Shown one piece after another: positions 1 through 11,780 of a DNA stretch of 46,328 nucleotides (within the stretch, counting starts at the first letter, position 1; every line of letters starts with the position of its first letter). The DNA lies in assembly GCA_025363205.1 (NCBI GenBank), contig JANYEI010000161.1, positions 1 to 46,328 on the forward strand. The letters are read 5' to 3'. The notes beneath the pieces were generated by a model. It saw only the letters and a list, made by a program, of their open reading frames with translations. It ran no database searches and was not told the DNA's origin. The DNA comes from Frigoribacterium sp. (lineage in GTDB: Bacteria > Actinomycetota > Actinomycetes > Actinomycetales > Microbacteriaceae). Both the position numbers and the translations under genes were made by a program.

Positions 1-1
1 C

Positions 2-1141
2 GGCTTCTCGGTGAAGTTCTACACGACGGAGGGCAACTACGACATCGTCGGAAACAACACCCCGGTGTTCTTCATCCGCGACGGGCTCAAGTTTCCCGAC
101 TTCATCCACTCCCAGAAGCGCCTGCCGGGCTCTGGCCTGCGTGACGCCGACATGCAGTGGGACTTCTGGACCCTCTCGCCGGAGTCCGCCCACCAGGTGA
201 CCTACCTCATGGGCGACCGCGGTTTGCCACGGTCCTGGCGGGAGATGCCGGGCTTCGGGTCGCACACCTACCAGTGGATCAACGCGGCCGGTGAGCAATT
301 CTGGGTCAAGTATCACTTCACCTCGAACCAGGGCAACGTTGAGATGGGCGGAGCCGAGGCCGAACTCATCGCCGGAGCGGATGCCGACTACTACCGTCGC
401 GACCTCCATGACGCGATCGACGCTGGCGATTTCCCCTCGTGGGACGTTCACGTGCAGGTGATGCCGTACGAAGAGGCGAAGACCTACCGTTTCAACCCAT
501 TCGACCTCACCAAGGTCTGGCCGAAGGCGGACTATCCACTGATCATGGTCGGCACCCACACGCTCGACCGCAACCCGGAGAACTTCTTCGCGCAGATCGA
601 GCAGGCCGCGTTCTCGCCGGCCAACACCGTGCCAGGCATCAGCATCAGCCCCGACAAAATGCTGATGGCCCGGGTCTTTTCCTACCCGGATGCCCAGCGT
701 TACCGAGTCGGCTCCAACTATAACGAGATCCCGGTGAATGCCCCGAAGGCGGCCGTGAACAGCTACACGCAGGATGGCGCCGCGCGGCATGGTTTCAAGC
801 CGGCATCCGCTCCCGTCTACGCCCCGAACTCGTTCGGTGGGCCCGTGGCGGATGCCGCGGTAGCCGGCGAGGGCACCTGGGAGAGCGATGGGGAACTGGT
901 TTACGCCGCAGCGAGCCTGCACGCCGAAGACGACGATTTCGGTCAGGCCGGCACGCTCTACCGCGATGTGTACGACGATGCAGCTAAGCAGCGGTTCCTC
1001 CAGACGCTGATCGGCGCGGTAGGCGGCGTGCAGAGCGCCGTGATCAAGGAACGCGCGATCCAGTACTGGACGAACGTGGATGCCTCCCTCGGTGCCGCTC
1101 TTCGCGTGGAGCTCTCGGCCGAGGCGGTGCTGGTCGAGTAG
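2..1141 (+). CDS. Monofunctional heme catalase, 3' part (5' end outside window)
   Basis: Catalase converts hydrogen peroxide to water and oxygen in the cytoplasm. The frame is open from the first bases (Gly-Phe-Ser-Val-Lys), so the true start lies upstream and the first GTG inside the window is not the start. Visible catalase landmarks are the distal-pocket Asn in [14 protein letters not shown] near the beginning, the FIHSQKR and WDFW blocks, [23 protein letters not shown], and the proximal heme-binding Tyr in [12 protein letters not shown]. The distal His, encoded further upstream, is missing here. The length and the short C-terminus fit a small-subunit (clade 3) catalase. It ends just before a strong terminator and converges on the DUF58 operon. 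The family call is firm; a specific symbol such as katA cannot be justified. Confidence 0.95.
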   Translation, partial: GFSVKFYTTEGNYDIVGNNTPVFFIRDGLKFPDFIHSQKRLPGSGLRDADMQWDFWTLSPESAHQVTYLMGDRGLPRSWREMPGFGSHTYQWINAAGEQFWVKYHFTSNQGNVEMGGAEAELIAGADADYYRRDLHDAIDAGDFPSWDVHVQVMPYEEAKTYRFNPFDLTKVWPKADYPLIMVGTHTLDRNPENFFAQIEQAAFSPANTVPGISISPDKMLMARVFSYPDAQRYRVGSNYNEIPVNAPKAAVNSYTQDGAARHGFKPASAPVYAPNSFGGPVADAAVAGEGTWESDGELVYAAASLHAEDDDFGQAGTLYRDVYDDAAKQRFLQTLIGAVGGVQSAVIKERAIQYWTNVDASLGAALRVELSAEAVLVE

Positions 1142-1173
1142 GCCGAGCGCGCCGCTGCGCCATCCATCTCCCG

Positions 1174-1219
1174 TTTTTCTTACCGCCGCCGTGTGTGAAC
1201 ACGGAGGCGGTAGGAAAAA
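1174..1219. terminator. Bidirectional rho-independent terminator between catalase and the DUF58 operon
   Basis: A roughly 21-bp imperfect hairpin with a 4-base loop begins with a run of five T and ends with a run of five A. It therefore reads as stem plus T tract on both strands. Only one real mismatch and one wobble pair were seen. The two flanking genes converge on it. A 14-bp direct duplication (about 1224-1256) follows it. Confidence 0.8.
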
Positions 1220-1292
1220 TGGACGAGGGTCACGCCTCGAGGGTCACGCCTCGAGGGACAAGGCGACGATCGGGCGCTACTCCGGAAGTGTT

Positions 1293-2585
1293 CTACAGCC
1301 GGCCGGCCGCTTTCAACGCGATGTAGCGGTCAGCGAGGGCCGGCGGGAGGTCTGCGGGGGCGCCGGTGACGACATCCGCCCCCAGCTGCCGGATGGCGGC
1401 CGAGACGCGGGTGGTGTCGAGTATGGCGCGCTCGGCGGCGGCGGCGCGGTAGACGTCGTCCCGATCACCGCGCTCGAGGGAAGCCGACAGCACCGAGGGG
1501 TCGGTCACGGAGGATACGACGACAGTGTGCTTGCGGGTGAGCTGCGGAAGCATCCCGAGCAGGCCGCGGGAACCGCCCGCCGCATCGATCGAGGTCATGA
1601 GCACGACGAGCGCATGCTGGCTGGTCACCGAGCGCACGAGCGAGGGCACCGACAACCAGTCCATCTCGAGGAGTTCGGGATCGATCGGCGCCATCACGGT
1701 GACCATGCGCGAGAGCAGCTCCGGTCCGCTTGCCCCCTGGATTCGTCCGCGAACCCGACGATCGAAGACCACGACGTCCACCCGGTCACCGGCCCGGGTC
1801 GCGAGCGCGGCGAGAAGCAGCGACGATTCGAACGCCGTGTCGATGCGCGGCTCGTTGGCGATCCGGGCCGCGGAGGTGCGTCCGCTGTCGATCACGATCA
1901 CGACTCGACGATCGCGCTCTGGCCGCCAGGTTCGCACGACCAGGTCACTGCGCCGCGCGGTGGCGCGCCAGTCGATGGATCGTACGTCGTCGCCGCGTAC
2001 ATACTCGCGCAGGCTGTCAAACTCGGTGCCCTGACCGCGGATCATCACGCTGGTTCGCCCGTCGAGTTCGCGGAGTCGAGCGAGCCGGGAAGGCAGATGC
2101 TTGCGCGAGTTGAACGGCGGCAGCACCGTGATGGCGCCGGGAAGGTCGATGGTCGCCTGTCTGGCCAGGAGTCCGAGCGGTCCGAACGACCGCACCGTCA
2201 CCTGTGCCGCGCGCCGTTCACCGCGGCGGAACGGGGTGAGGGAGGTGTCGATTCGTCGTCGCTCGCCCGCCGGCAGCACCAGCCGGGCCCGGGTCGGTGA
2301 CGCGCCCGCTGAGGGCTGCCAGCCATCCCGCACGATGCCCCGAATCGTGCGTCGCCCCAGGTTGGTGAGCAGCAGGGCGGATGCCACGGTCTCGCCGAGT
2401 CGCACTCGGTCGGGCAGCTCCCGTTCGAGTCGGAGCTGTCGCGGGGAACCCGCAAGCAGCAGGTCGAGCACGGCCACGAGGATCGCGAACAGAAGCCAGA
2501 TGCCGAGCAAGTCGGGCTGGTCGAGCAGGATGATCGGCACTATTCCGAGCGCGACCAGCAGTACGAACCGCCCCGACCAGGCCAT
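1293..2585 (-). CDS. DUF58 domain protein, MoxR-associated
   Basis: A 430-residue protein with two N-terminal hydrophobic segments (about residues 5-45), then a beta-rich region and a von Willebrand factor A-like C-terminal half. The DUF58 hallmark is present around residues 188-210: FDSLREYVRGDD, then SIDWRATARR. The following VVIVIDSGRTS block resembles a VWA metal-site start, with Ser in place of part of the usual DxSxS. DUF58 proteins are encoded with MoxR ATPases and are thought to work with them in a chaperone-like or cofactor/metal-insertion role. That role is inferred from the family. It is the last gene of a five-gene minus-strand operon, 17 bp after moxR. Confidence 0.9.
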   Translation of the reverse strand: MAWSGRFVLLVALGIVPIILLDQPDLLGIWLLFAILVAVLDLLLAGSPRQLRLERELPDRVRLGETVASALLLTNLGRRTIRGIVRDGWQPSAGASPTRARLVLPAGERRRIDTSLTPFRRGERRAAQVTVRSFGPLGLLARQATIDLPGAITVLPPFNSRKHLPSRLARLRELDGRTSVMIRGQGTEFDSLREYVRGDDVRSIDWRATARRSDLVVRTWRPERDRRVVIVIDSGRTSAARIANEPRIDTAFESSLLLAALATRAGDRVDVVVFDRRVRGRIQGASGPELLSRMVTVMAPIDPELLEMDWLSVPSLVRSVTSQHALVVLMTSIDAAGGSRGLLGMLPQLTRKHTVVVSSVTDPSVLSASLERGDRDDVYRAAAAERAILDTTRVSAAIRQLGADVVTGAPADLPPALADRYIALKAAGRL

Positions 2586-2602
2586 CAGAAGCCGCCGCTC
2601 AT

Positions 2603-3601
2603 TTAGATCGGCACCTGCACCTGGCTGAGGATTGCGCGCAGGATCGCGTCCGGTGCCACCCCCTCCAGCTCGGCCTCCGGTCGAAGCTGGATGCGATGCC
2701 GCCAGACCGGCAGCACCATCGCCTGCACATGATCGGGCGTGATGGACTCGAATCCGTTGAGCCAGGCCCAGGCCTTGGCGGCCGAGAGCAGTGCCGTTGT
2801 TCCGCGCGGACTCACTCCGAGTTTGACGCTCGGGCTTTGGCGCGTTCCCCGCGCGAGGTCAACGATGTAGGCGAGCAGGTCAGGGGATACCCGCACTCGG
2901 AGAACCTCCTCCTGCGCGGCAGCGAGCTGCGCGGCATCCAGCACCGCGGTGACGCCCGCGGCCTCGAGATTGCGGGGATTGAAGCCGGCGGCGCTGCGTG
3001 TCAGCACCTTGACCTCGTCGGCCCGCTCGGGGATCTCGAGCACGAGCTTGAGTAAAAATCGGTCGAGCTGTGCTTCGGGCAGCGTGTAGGTGCCCTCATA
3101 CTCGATCGGGTTCTGGGTGGCAGCCACGATGAACGGCACCGGCAAGGGTCGGGTGTCGCCGTCCACGCTCACCTGGCGCTCCTCCATGGCCTCGAGCAGC
3201 GCGGACTGGGTCTTCGGGGGCGTGCGGTTGATCTCGTCGGCGAGAAGGATGTTAGTGAACACCGGACCGGCACGAAAGTCGAATTCACCGCTGCGCGCGT
3301 CATAGACCAGCGAGCCAGTGACATCCCCCGGCATCAGGTCAGGGGTGAACTGCACGCGCTTTGTCTCGAGCTGCAACGCCCGGCTCAGGGTACGCACGAG
3401 CAGGGTTTTAGCGACACCCGGCACTCCCTCGAGCAGCACGTGACCGCCGGCGAGCAGCGCGATCATGAGCCCGGTGACGGCGCCGTCCTGACCGACAACG
3501 GCCTTACCCACTTCGGTGCGCACCCGGGCGAATTGCTCGCGGAGGGCGGGGGAGCCGCTCGGGGTGTCGAGGGAGGGTGTGGCCAGGTCAGTCTCGGTCA
3601 T
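2603..3601 (-). CDS. MoxR family AAA+ ATPase
   Basis: A 332-residue AAA+ ATPase. Walker A GVPGVAKT sits at about residues 59-66 and Walker B LLADEINR at about 119-126 (catalytic Asp-Glu 122-123). The NPIEYEGTYTLPEAQLDRF block, containing sensor and arginine-finger elements, is typical of MoxR. MoxR ATPases remodel or activate partner proteins, commonly the VWA/DUF58 protein encoded next door. The gene lies between the DUF4350 gene (30 bp upstream) and the DUF58 gene (17 bp downstream), the usual actinobacterial order. The client protein is unknown. Confidence 0.95.
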   Translation of the reverse strand: MTETDLATPSLDTPSGSPALREQFARVRTEVGKAVVGQDGAVTGLMIALLAGGHVLLEGVPGVAKTLLVRTLSRALQLETKRVQFTPDLMPGDVTGSLVYDARSGEFDFRAGPVFTNILLADEINRTPPKTQSALLEAMEERQVSVDGDTRPLPVPFIVAATQNPIEYEGTYTLPEAQLDRFLLKLVLEIPERADEVKVLTRSAAGFNPRNLEAAGVTAVLDAAQLAAAQEEVLRVRVSPDLLAYIVDLARGTRQSPSVKLGVSPRGTTALLSAAKAWAWLNGFESITPDHVQAMVLPVWRHRIQLRPEAELEGVAPDAILRAILSQVQVPI

Positions 3602-3631
3602 TGGTTAATTCTCCATGGTGGGCGCCGCGTT

Positions 3632-4810
3632 TCAAGACGGATGGATATCGCGGGCAACAAGCCGCTCGAGTTCGAGCAGCTCATCGGAGAGCCGCACGAG
3701 GTCACGGTCGGTGCGAGGTTCCGTGCTGAGCAGCAGGGAACGGATGTCGGAGGGATCGCGCGCGGTGACCCTCGCGACGGCCGCGATCACGTCATCCACC
3801 GTCGAGAGCCGCGGCAGGCCGCAGAGCGTGGCCAGCCGGGACACGGCACCGATTCGCAGCGAGTCGAGAGCCCGCAGCCGTGCCGCACCCTTCTGGTAGA
3901 GACGAGCCCGGCCCTCCATCGTCTCGCTCGCCCGCACGACGACCGGGAGGTTCTCGATCACAAGGGGACCGAGGCGGCGTCCCCGCCAGAACGCGGCGAC
4001 GATAGCGACGATGATGAGCAGCGTGGAGACGGAGCCGACCCAGGCGGGCGTGAGTTCGGCGATGGTCGGGCCGCTGATCGATGAATCGTCGATCGTCGGC
4101 AGATACCAGACCAACCGAGCGTTGTCGCCAAGGAGGGTAAGCGCGAGCGCGGCGTTGCCATGCTCGGCGATGTGCTCGTTGGCGAAGGCGTCGGTCGTGC
4201 CGACGACCGTGATGTGTCGCCTCGCCCGGCTGATGTCCACGACCGAGAACGTGTTGCTGCCGCTGCCGAAGCATCCGGTCGCGTCCGCTGAGCCGTCGAT
4301 GATGCGGAATCCGGATCCGGCACCGGTCACTCGCCCGGCGGCGCGCGCGGCAGGCAGGTCGCAGCGGGCGGTGAGGGAGGCGCGGCCGACGACGCCGGCG
4401 AGACCGACCTCCGGCGCCAGTGTCCTGGCCTCCGAGAAGGTGGGGGCCAGCAGCACGACATGCTCGGCGAGGGCGGCGAGGGAACGCAGCTGTGCGGAGT
4501 CGAGGTGAGAATCGGGGTCGACGAGGAACAGTGTCGAGCCGGGGGAGCCGCGCAGGGCAGAGCGCGCGCCGGCGAGGGTCGCTGGCACCGAGACATCCAC
4601 TCCCCTTGTGCGCAAAACCTCGGCGATCGCCTTGCTGCCGGCCGGTGCGGGATTGGTCGCCGAGAATGGCACACCGCCGGTCTTGGCGCCGGTGGTGACG
4701 AGCGCGATCACGGCGATCAGCACCAGGAAGACGACCGCGATGATCCAGAAGACGCCCTTACGGCTCGCGGCGCGGATCGTGGGGGTGAGGATCGTGCCGA
4801 CAACCGTCAC
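3632..4810 (-). CDS. DUF4350 domain membrane protein
   Basis: A 392-residue protein with a transmembrane segment at about 20-40, an external region of about 215 residues that is likely the DUF4350 fold (GSKAIAEVLRTRGVDV near 58-73 is typical), and a second membrane segment at about 257-275 followed by a basic cytoplasmic tail. The start overlaps the end of the DUF4129 gene by 4 bp (ATGA type), so translation is probably coupled. DUF4350 genes commonly accompany moxR, DUF58 and DUF4129 in actinobacteria. No catalytic motif is evident, and its job within a MoxR-linked membrane complex is inferred from context only. Confidence 0.85.
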   Translation of the reverse strand: MTVVGTILTPTIRAASRKGVFWIIAVVFLVLIAVIALVTTGAKTGGVPFSATNPAPAGSKAIAEVLRTRGVDVSVPATLAGARSALRGSPGSTLFLVDPDSHLDSAQLRSLAALAEHVVLLAPTFSEARTLAPEVGLAGVVGRASLTARCDLPAARAAGRVTGAGSGFRIIDGSADATGCFGSGSNTFSVVDISRARRHITVVGTTDAFANEHIAEHGNAALALTLLGDNARLVWYLPTIDDSSISGPTIAELTPAWVGSVSTLLIIVAIVAAFWRGRRLGPLVIENLPVVVRASETMEGRARLYQKGAARLRALDSLRIGAVSRLATLCGLPRLSTVDDVIAAVARVTARDPSDIRSLLLSTEPRTDRDLVRLSDELLELERLVARDIHPS

Positions 4811-5478
4811 GGGGTCGTTACCGCGGACGACAATGCCGGACGGGCCGCGCGCAGGTCGCTCTCGAGGGCCGAGGCCGAGCGGTAGACCGCTTGGCTACCC
4901 GCCCGGCTGAGGTAGCGCACGTCGTCGAAGGCGGATGCCGCGGCCGAGAGCCGCTCGGAGAAGGCGGGCAGCACCGTGCCGGCGCGCACCGCGAAGTCCC
5001 GCGCGGTGGTGCCGGGGGAGACCGTGACCAGCGTGCGTTCGGCGAGCCCGCGGGCAATCGAGCGAAAGATCTCTTCGATGGCGAGCACCCAGTCCGACCG
5101 GCCGGCGGCCTCTTCGGCGGAACGGCGCATCGCGGCGGCATCCCTCACATCGTCATCGCCGAACAGGGAACTCCCTCCCGCACTTCGCCGATTGAGCCTC
5201 GGGGTGCCGAAGATGAAGAAAGCCGCGACGAGAGCCGCGATCACCACGATCAGTGCAACGATCAGGATCGGACCCTGGACGCCAGGCCCGCCGTCGATCT
5301 TCAGCGACTGCAGCCAGTCCCAGAATGCCTTCGACGCGCGGTCGAACCAGGTCGGTTGGGCGGCCCGGTATTCGGGCTTCGAGAGCTCCTGGATAATCCA
5401 CCGCTTGGCTTCAGTGGAATCCGGGTTCACCGGTACATCGAGTCGCACCAGAGCGAGACTCGTCGTGATCACGCCCAC
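4807..5478 (-). CDS. DUF4129 domain membrane protein
   Basis: A 223-residue protein starting at GTG. Residues 15-60 contain the amphipathic DUF4129-type stretch (EAKRWIIQELSKPEY), one membrane helix lies at about 69-90, and the rest is a cytoplasmic helical domain. In other bacteria DUF4129 is often fused to transglutaminase-like proteins. Here it stands alone, as is usual in actinobacterial MoxR operons. It overlaps the upstream membrane-protein gene by 10 bp and the downstream DUF4350 gene by 4 bp, so the operon is tightly packed. Its biochemical role is unknown. Confidence 0.85.
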   Translation of the reverse strand: MGVITTSLALVRLDVPVNPDSTEAKRWIIQELSKPEYRAAQPTWFDRASKAFWDWLQSLKIDGGPGVQGPILIVALIVVIAALVAAFFIFGTPRLNRRSAGGSSLFGDDDVRDAAAMRRSAEEAAGRSDWVLAIEEIFRSIARGLAERTLVTVSPGTTARDFAVRAGTVLPAFSERLSAAASAFDDVRYLSRAGSQAVYRSASALESDLRAARPALSSAVTTP

Positions 5479-6716
5479 GGCGACTCGTCAGCAACCAGCG
5501 CCGGCGAGACCGGGGCACCGTGCAGCAGCGGATCGACCACGCTCGAGTTCCCCGACTGCCTCGCCTCGACATAGCGCACAAGCTCGAGGTCGAGCCCCTC
5601 CTTGCGGATGCGCAGGTCGAGGTAGATGAGTCCCGTCGTTGCCGACTGCACCACGGAGGTGATCGACTGGATCACGACGGCGATCACGACGGCGAGCAGG
5701 CTGACCACCACAAGCAGCACGGTCACTCCGCTGCCCTTCTGGCCCTGGGGGTCGAAGAGCACCGTTGCGAATTGGGTGACGATGGAAAGGGGAATCGAGG
5801 CCACTTGGCTCACGAAACCGATGATCGCTGCGACGAGAAGCGTGATGCCGAAGGTGCGCCAGAAATACCCACGCGTGAGCGACCAGGAGCGGGCCACCGA
5901 GTCGCGGATGCTGAGACGCTCGATCATGAGCACGCTCGGCACCAGGGCGAGCTTGGTGCTCAGCCAGACGAAGGCAACGACCAGTGAGAAAGACGCGAGG
6001 AATCCGATCAGTACGGCGGCGATGATCCCGCCGGTACCGAGGCTCACCGCGAGCATCACAATGATCAGCACGATCGCACCGAGCACAACCGTCACGGTGA
6101 GCACGAGCAGCGCGGCCCAGCCGATCAGCGCTCCGATGCGGCCCCGAGCCTTCGTCCAGAGAGCACGAAGTGTCAGTTTCTCGCCGACAGCGCCGCGCGA
6201 GACCTCGAGCACGATGATGCCCTGCAGGACCGCCGAGGCGATCACCGCGAGGAGGGCGGGGATGATCGAGGCCACGATGATGAGCCCGGTCGCGCCGGCC
6301 GTGATCTGGTCCGTATTTTGGCTGCTGCTTGAATTCACGCGGGAGACGGCGTTGAAAGTGACCCCCGCCACCACGAGGATCAGCAGCAGGTAGACGCTGC
6401 CCTGAATGAGGAGAGCTGCGCCGAAGGTTGGCTTGGGGTTGCGGCGAAGCACCCGGAACGAGGCACCGAGAATCGTGCCGAGATCCAGCGGACGCAGGGG
6501 GATGAGGCCCGGCTTCGGCGGCGGAGTCCAACCCGGCTGGGCGCCGCCTGCACCTTCGTAGCCGTAACCATTGCCAGTGCTGGAGTTCTGGACGACGAAG
6601 CGCGGATCGACCGGTGGCGCCACCGGAGGCATGACCGGAGGCACGATCGGGGGCACGGCGGCAGCGATGGCTGGCACTACTGCCGCCGGGCTCGCCCACT
6701 TCTGTTCGTCGGTCAC
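5469..6716 (-). CDS. Multi-pass membrane protein, glycerophosphoryl-diester-phosphodiesterase-membrane-domain-like
   Basis: A 415-residue protein and the first gene of the minus-strand operon. About 75 N-terminal residues are rich in Pro, Val and Ala (repeated PP-V steps), then come the motif IPLRPLDLGTILGASFRVLRRNPK and a series of long hydrophobic helices. This layout matches the actinobacterial family often annotated as a GDPD membrane-domain protein, which lacks the phosphodiesterase domain itself. The GTG start at 6716 has an AGGAT-type ribosome site about 7 bases upstream. It is divergent from mtrA. Function unknown; it may organise the MoxR/DUF4129 membrane complex. Confidence 0.8.
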   Translation of the reverse strand: MTDEQKWASPAAVVPAIAAAVPPIVPPVMPPVAPPVDPRFVVQNSSTGNGYGYEGAGGAQPGWTPPPKPGLIPLRPLDLGTILGASFRVLRRNPKPTFGAALLIQGSVYLLLILVVAGVTFNAVSRVNSSSSQNTDQITAGATGLIIVASIIPALLAVIASAVLQGIIVLEVSRGAVGEKLTLRALWTKARGRIGALIGWAALLVLTVTVVLGAIVLIIVMLAVSLGTGGIIAAVLIGFLASFSLVVAFVWLSTKLALVPSVLMIERLSIRDSVARSWSLTRGYFWRTFGITLLVAAIIGFVSQVASIPLSIVTQFATVLFDPQGQKGSGVTVLLVVVSLLAVVIAVVIQSITSVVQSATTGLIYLDLRIRKEGLDLELVRYVEARQSGNSSVVDPLLHGAPVSPALVADESPWA

Positions 6717-6873
6717 TCGTGATCCTGTCGTCGAGCCAAAGCATAAAGTGTCCGGGCGTTCAGCGTCCGGCGGGCGCTACCTGCCCATGGGATTATGCTT
6801 TCACACTCGACTACTCTTATGCGAAAGCAGCTGAGCCTGTCTCAGACCCGAACCGCCACATGAAGACCGGACA
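6717..6873. promoter_or_regulatory. Divergent promoter region between the MoxR operon and mtrAB-lpqB
   Basis: 157 bases between two divergently transcribed operons must hold both promoters. An AT-richer patch (tgggattatgctttcacac around 6787-6805) is the best candidate promoter segment. I cannot assign -35/-10 boxes or an MtrA site with confidence. Confidence 0.5.
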
Positions 6874-7554
6874 ATGACCGCACGCATTCTCGTAGTCGAT
6901 GACGACACCGCCCTTGCGGAAATGATCGGGATCGTGCTGCGCTCCGAGGGATTCGAGCCCTCCTTTTGCGGAGACGGCAGTCTCGCGCTCGCCGCATTCC
7001 GCGAGACGAAGCCCGATCTCGTGCTGCTCGACCTCATGCTGCCCGGCAAAGACGGCATCCAGGTGTGCGCGGAGATCCGTACCGAATCCGGCGTGCCGAT
7101 CATCATGCTGACCGCCAAGTCCGATTCGACGGATGTCGTGCGCGGACTCGAGAGCGGAGCCGACGACTACGTCGTCAAGCCCTTCAATCCTAAGGAGCTC
7201 GTCGCCCGCATCCGTACCCGACTGCGTCCGACGCCGACCGCCGCCACGAACCTGCTCCAGGTTGGTGACCTTCAGCTGGATGTTGCAGGTCACGAAGTGC
7301 GGCGCGGCGAGGCGAGGATCAACCTCACGCCGCTCGAATTCGAGCTTCTTCTTGCCCTGGCACTCAACCCGCAACAGGTCTTCACTCGCGAGATGCTGCT
7401 CGAACAGGTGTGGGGCTACCACTACAAGGCCGATACGCGACTCGTGAACGTGCACGTGCAACGCCTGCGCGCCAAGGTGGAAGAAGATCCGGACAACCCG
7501 CGCATCGTCATGACCGTGCGCGGAGTCGGCTACCGCGCGGGCTCAAGCTACTGA
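6874..7554 (+). CDS. mtrA: Response regulator MtrA
   Basis: A 226-residue OmpR/PhoB-class response regulator. The receiver domain has the acidic pocket VVDDD (residues 7-11), phospho-acceptor Asp53 in LLDLMLPG, and the conserved Lys in DDYVVKPF. The C-terminal winged helix includes LTPLEFELLLALA, the VWGY motif and VRGVGYR. MtrA is the essential actinobacterial regulator linking cell-wall growth, division and osmotic response. Identity is supported by the high conservation of the sequence and by mtrB and lpqB directly downstream. Confidence 0.97.
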   Translation: MTARILVVDDDTALAEMIGIVLRSEGFEPSFCGDGSLALAAFRETKPDLVLLDLMLPGKDGIQVCAEIRTESGVPIIMLTAKSDSTDVVRGLESGADDYVVKPFNPKELVARIRTRLRPTPTAATNLLQVGDLQLDVAGHEVRRGEARINLTPLEFELLLALALNPQQVFTREMLLEQVWGYHYKADTRLVNVHVQRLRAKVEEDPDNPRIVMTVRGVGYRAGSSY

Positions 7555-7564
7555 CCCAGGCAAT

Positions 7565-9200
<1,636 letters not shown>

Positions 9201-9208
<8 letters not shown>

Positions 9209-10889
9209 CCACCGCCGGCATGGGCTCCTGGTAGCGGTGATCGCAGCCGCGCTTCTCGCGCTCACCGGATGTGTGGGTATCCCCGACTCCGGACCGGTGA
9301 ATGCCGGGCTGTCGCTGAGCGAAGACAGCACCGGATCGAACATCGCATTCAATCCGCAAGGTCCGGAGGCCGGCGCGAGCCAGCAGAGCATCCTCCGCGG
9401 GTTCGTCGCGTCATTCACCTCTGCCACCGGTGGCTACGCCGTGTCCAAGCAGTTTCTCTCCTCTTCTTTCAAAACCAAGTGGGATCCGCGCCAGAGCGTC
9501 CAGGTGCGTTCCGGCACGCCGAGCATCAGCCAACTCAGTGTCGCTTCCCTCGCGTATTCGTTCGAAACAGTGGCCACTGTCGACAGCACGGGTGCCTACT
9601 CGCAGACCAGCCAGTCATTCACCCTGCCGTTCTCCTTCGTGAAGGAAGGCAACCAGTGGCGCATCAGCGCGGCATCGGATGGCATTGTGCTTGCCGACCA
9701 GACCTTCGAGCGTATTTTCCGGCAGTACCCGCTCTATTTTCTCGACCAGCAGAACCAGTACTTTGTGCCCGACGTGCGCTGGTACCCGATCGGCACGGCG
9801 TCGACCCGAATCGTGACGGCTCTTCTCGCCGGGCCGCCGGACTGGCTCAAGGGAGCGGCCTTCTCCCGATTCCCGGACGGCACGAAGCTCTCGGATGCTG
9901 GCAGCGCCGTCACCCCGGCCGACGGTGTGGCTCAGGTGGACCTCTCCAAGGAGGCACTGGTGGCCAGCGCGCGGGACCGCCAGAACATGTACCTGCAACT
10001 CGCTCAGAGCCTGCGGTCAGTATCGAGCATCTCGCAGGTGCGACTCTCGATTCAGGGCACCCCCGTGCAGGTCGACGACCTCGGCACGGCTGGGCCCCAG
10101 GTCGACTTCTCGGTTGACAGCCAAGCGCTCGTGCGGCGCAAGAACGAGTTCGGCTTCTACGCCAACCACCGCGTTGCCGATCTCGCGGGAATCAGCACCA
10201 AAGTGCTCTCACTCGGCGCGCGGGATGCCACGATCTCATCCGACCAGCAGGAGGTCGCTGTGCTTGGCAGCGCTGGGGTCTCCATCGTGCGCAAGACCGG
10301 TGCGGTGGCTCTCATCGATCCGCGTCCGGATCTCATCGCCCCGTCACTCGACGAAGCCGGCTACACCTGGTCGGTTCCGAAGAATACGCCCAACGCGATC
10401 AATGTCTACGATCCCGCAGGCACTGCCCACCCCGTCTCTGCAAAAATGCAGGACGGATCGCAGATGATTTCCCTCAGCGTGTCGAGGGAGGGCGCTCGGG
10501 TACTCATGCTTCTGTCTACCCCCACCGGACCGAGGCTCATGGTTGCGGCGATCCTGCGCAATGAGAAGCTCGAACCCATCGGCATCGGCCCGGCGATCGT
10601 CGACGTGTCACTCGGTAACGGCGTAGCGGTAGACGCGACCTGGGTCGACCAGTGGACGGTCGGCACTCTTCTCACCGTCGAAGGTCAATCGAGAGTTGAG
10701 CTGTACGCGATAGGTGGGCAGAAGACGGCGCTGAGCTCGCTTGTTGTCTCCCGCCAGATCGTCGGCGGCAACAAAGGCGAGAACGGTCTGCGCGTGCTCG
10801 GTCGTGACGACTCCACCCTCTACAGCTGGGGCGGAAGCAGCTGGCAGTCGTCCAAGGTGACCGCGGACTTCATCGCCACCCAGCGCTAG
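9201..10889 (+). CDS. lpqB: Lipoprotein LpqB (MtrAB accessory)
   Basis: A 562-residue secreted lipoprotein with a short basic N-terminus, a hydrophobic core and the lipobox ALTGC (lipidated Cys24). A GerMN-like domain follows and a beta-propeller-like C-terminal half ends the protein. LpqB is known to interact with MtrB and tune MtrA signalling. I chose ATG 9201 over an in-frame ATG at 9174 because GAGGAGG lies 6 bases before it and because it gives a standard signal peptide. It overlaps the mtrB stop by 8 bp, so the three genes are probably co-translated. Confidence 0.95.
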
Positions 10890-10976
10890 TCCTGCACAGG
10901 CTGCCAACCTCCGGCGGCGTCTCCCGACCGGCGCCACCCGGTGATGTCTCGCGGCCGGTTCGGGCAGGATCCAGCC

Positions 10977-11690
10977 ATGGTGTTCACAATTTCTCATTCG
11001 CTGCGGGAGGCTGTCCTCGATGCCATCGCGGTCGTGTTGCCCATCGCCTGTGCCGGATGTGATGACGACGGTCGCGCTCTCTGCTCCGGATGCCGCGGCC
11101 AGTTGCAGCCGCACCCGTTTGCGCGGCCTCTCGACGACGGCACGCCAGTGTGGGCGGCGCTCGCCTATGACTCAGTGGTGCGCCGCGCCATCCTCGGCCT
11201 CAAAGAAAAAGGGCGAACGGATGTTGCGCGAGCGCTGGCAGTGCCGCTGCGCAGCGCGGTCTCATGCTTCATGCTGCATGCTGGCTCCTCCGCCGCCGGC
11301 ACGGTGGAACTCGCGATTCCCCCCGTGAACCGCGCGTCTTTCCGGCGAAGGGGCTACGATCCGGTTCGACTGCTCGCGCGTGCCGCTGGCCTTCCACAAC
11401 CTGTCTCAGTGCTCATCAACCTGCACGAGAGGGCGAGTCAGAAGACTCTCGGCAGGGCGCAGCGGGCCCTGAATCTTGTCGGCTCGATGGCGCCGACGAG
11501 ACCGCTACATGGCCGACGCTTTCTCGTGCTCGACGACGTCGTCACCACGGGTGCGACCCTTGCCGAGGTCATCCGTTCGCTGCGTGATGGTGGCGCTGAG
11601 GTGCTCGGCGCAGCCGTACTTGCGGCGACACCTCGGCGTTCGCTGGGTTTGTCATCAGAGCTCAAGATAAGCCGTGACATCGATGCATGA
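10977..11690 (+). CDS. ComF family phosphoribosyltransferase-like protein
   Basis: About 237 residues. The N-terminal zinc-ribbon pair CAGC and CSGC (Cys25, 28, 36, 39) is followed by a phosphoribosyltransferase-type domain with the PRPP-loop-like VLDDVVTTGATL and the preceding FRRRGYDPVRLLAR motif typical of ComF. In naturally competent bacteria ComF helps import single-stranded DNA; in most actinobacteria its role is unproven. The ATG at 10977 was preferred over the in-frame ATG at 10941 because residues before it are not ComF-like. It sits between lpqB and hpf, a common arrangement. Confidence 0.88.
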   Translation: MVFTISHSLREAVLDAIAVVLPIACAGCDDDGRALCSGCRGQLQPHPFARPLDDGTPVWAALAYDSVVRRAILGLKEKGRTDVARALAVPLRSAVSCFMLHAGSSAAGTVELAIPPVNRASFRRRGYDPVRLLARAAGLPQPVSVLINLHERASQKTLGRAQRALNLVGSMAPTRPLHGRRFLVLDDVVTTGATLAEVIRSLRDGGAEVLGAAVLAATPRRSLGLSSELKISRDIDA

Positions 11691-11780
11691 CGAGGACTAC
11701 GGTGGGCAAAAGAGGCGCGGAATCATCGCCTGATTCAACCGGGCGTCGTGCCGTCAACCCAACAGGAACTGGGGAGTGCC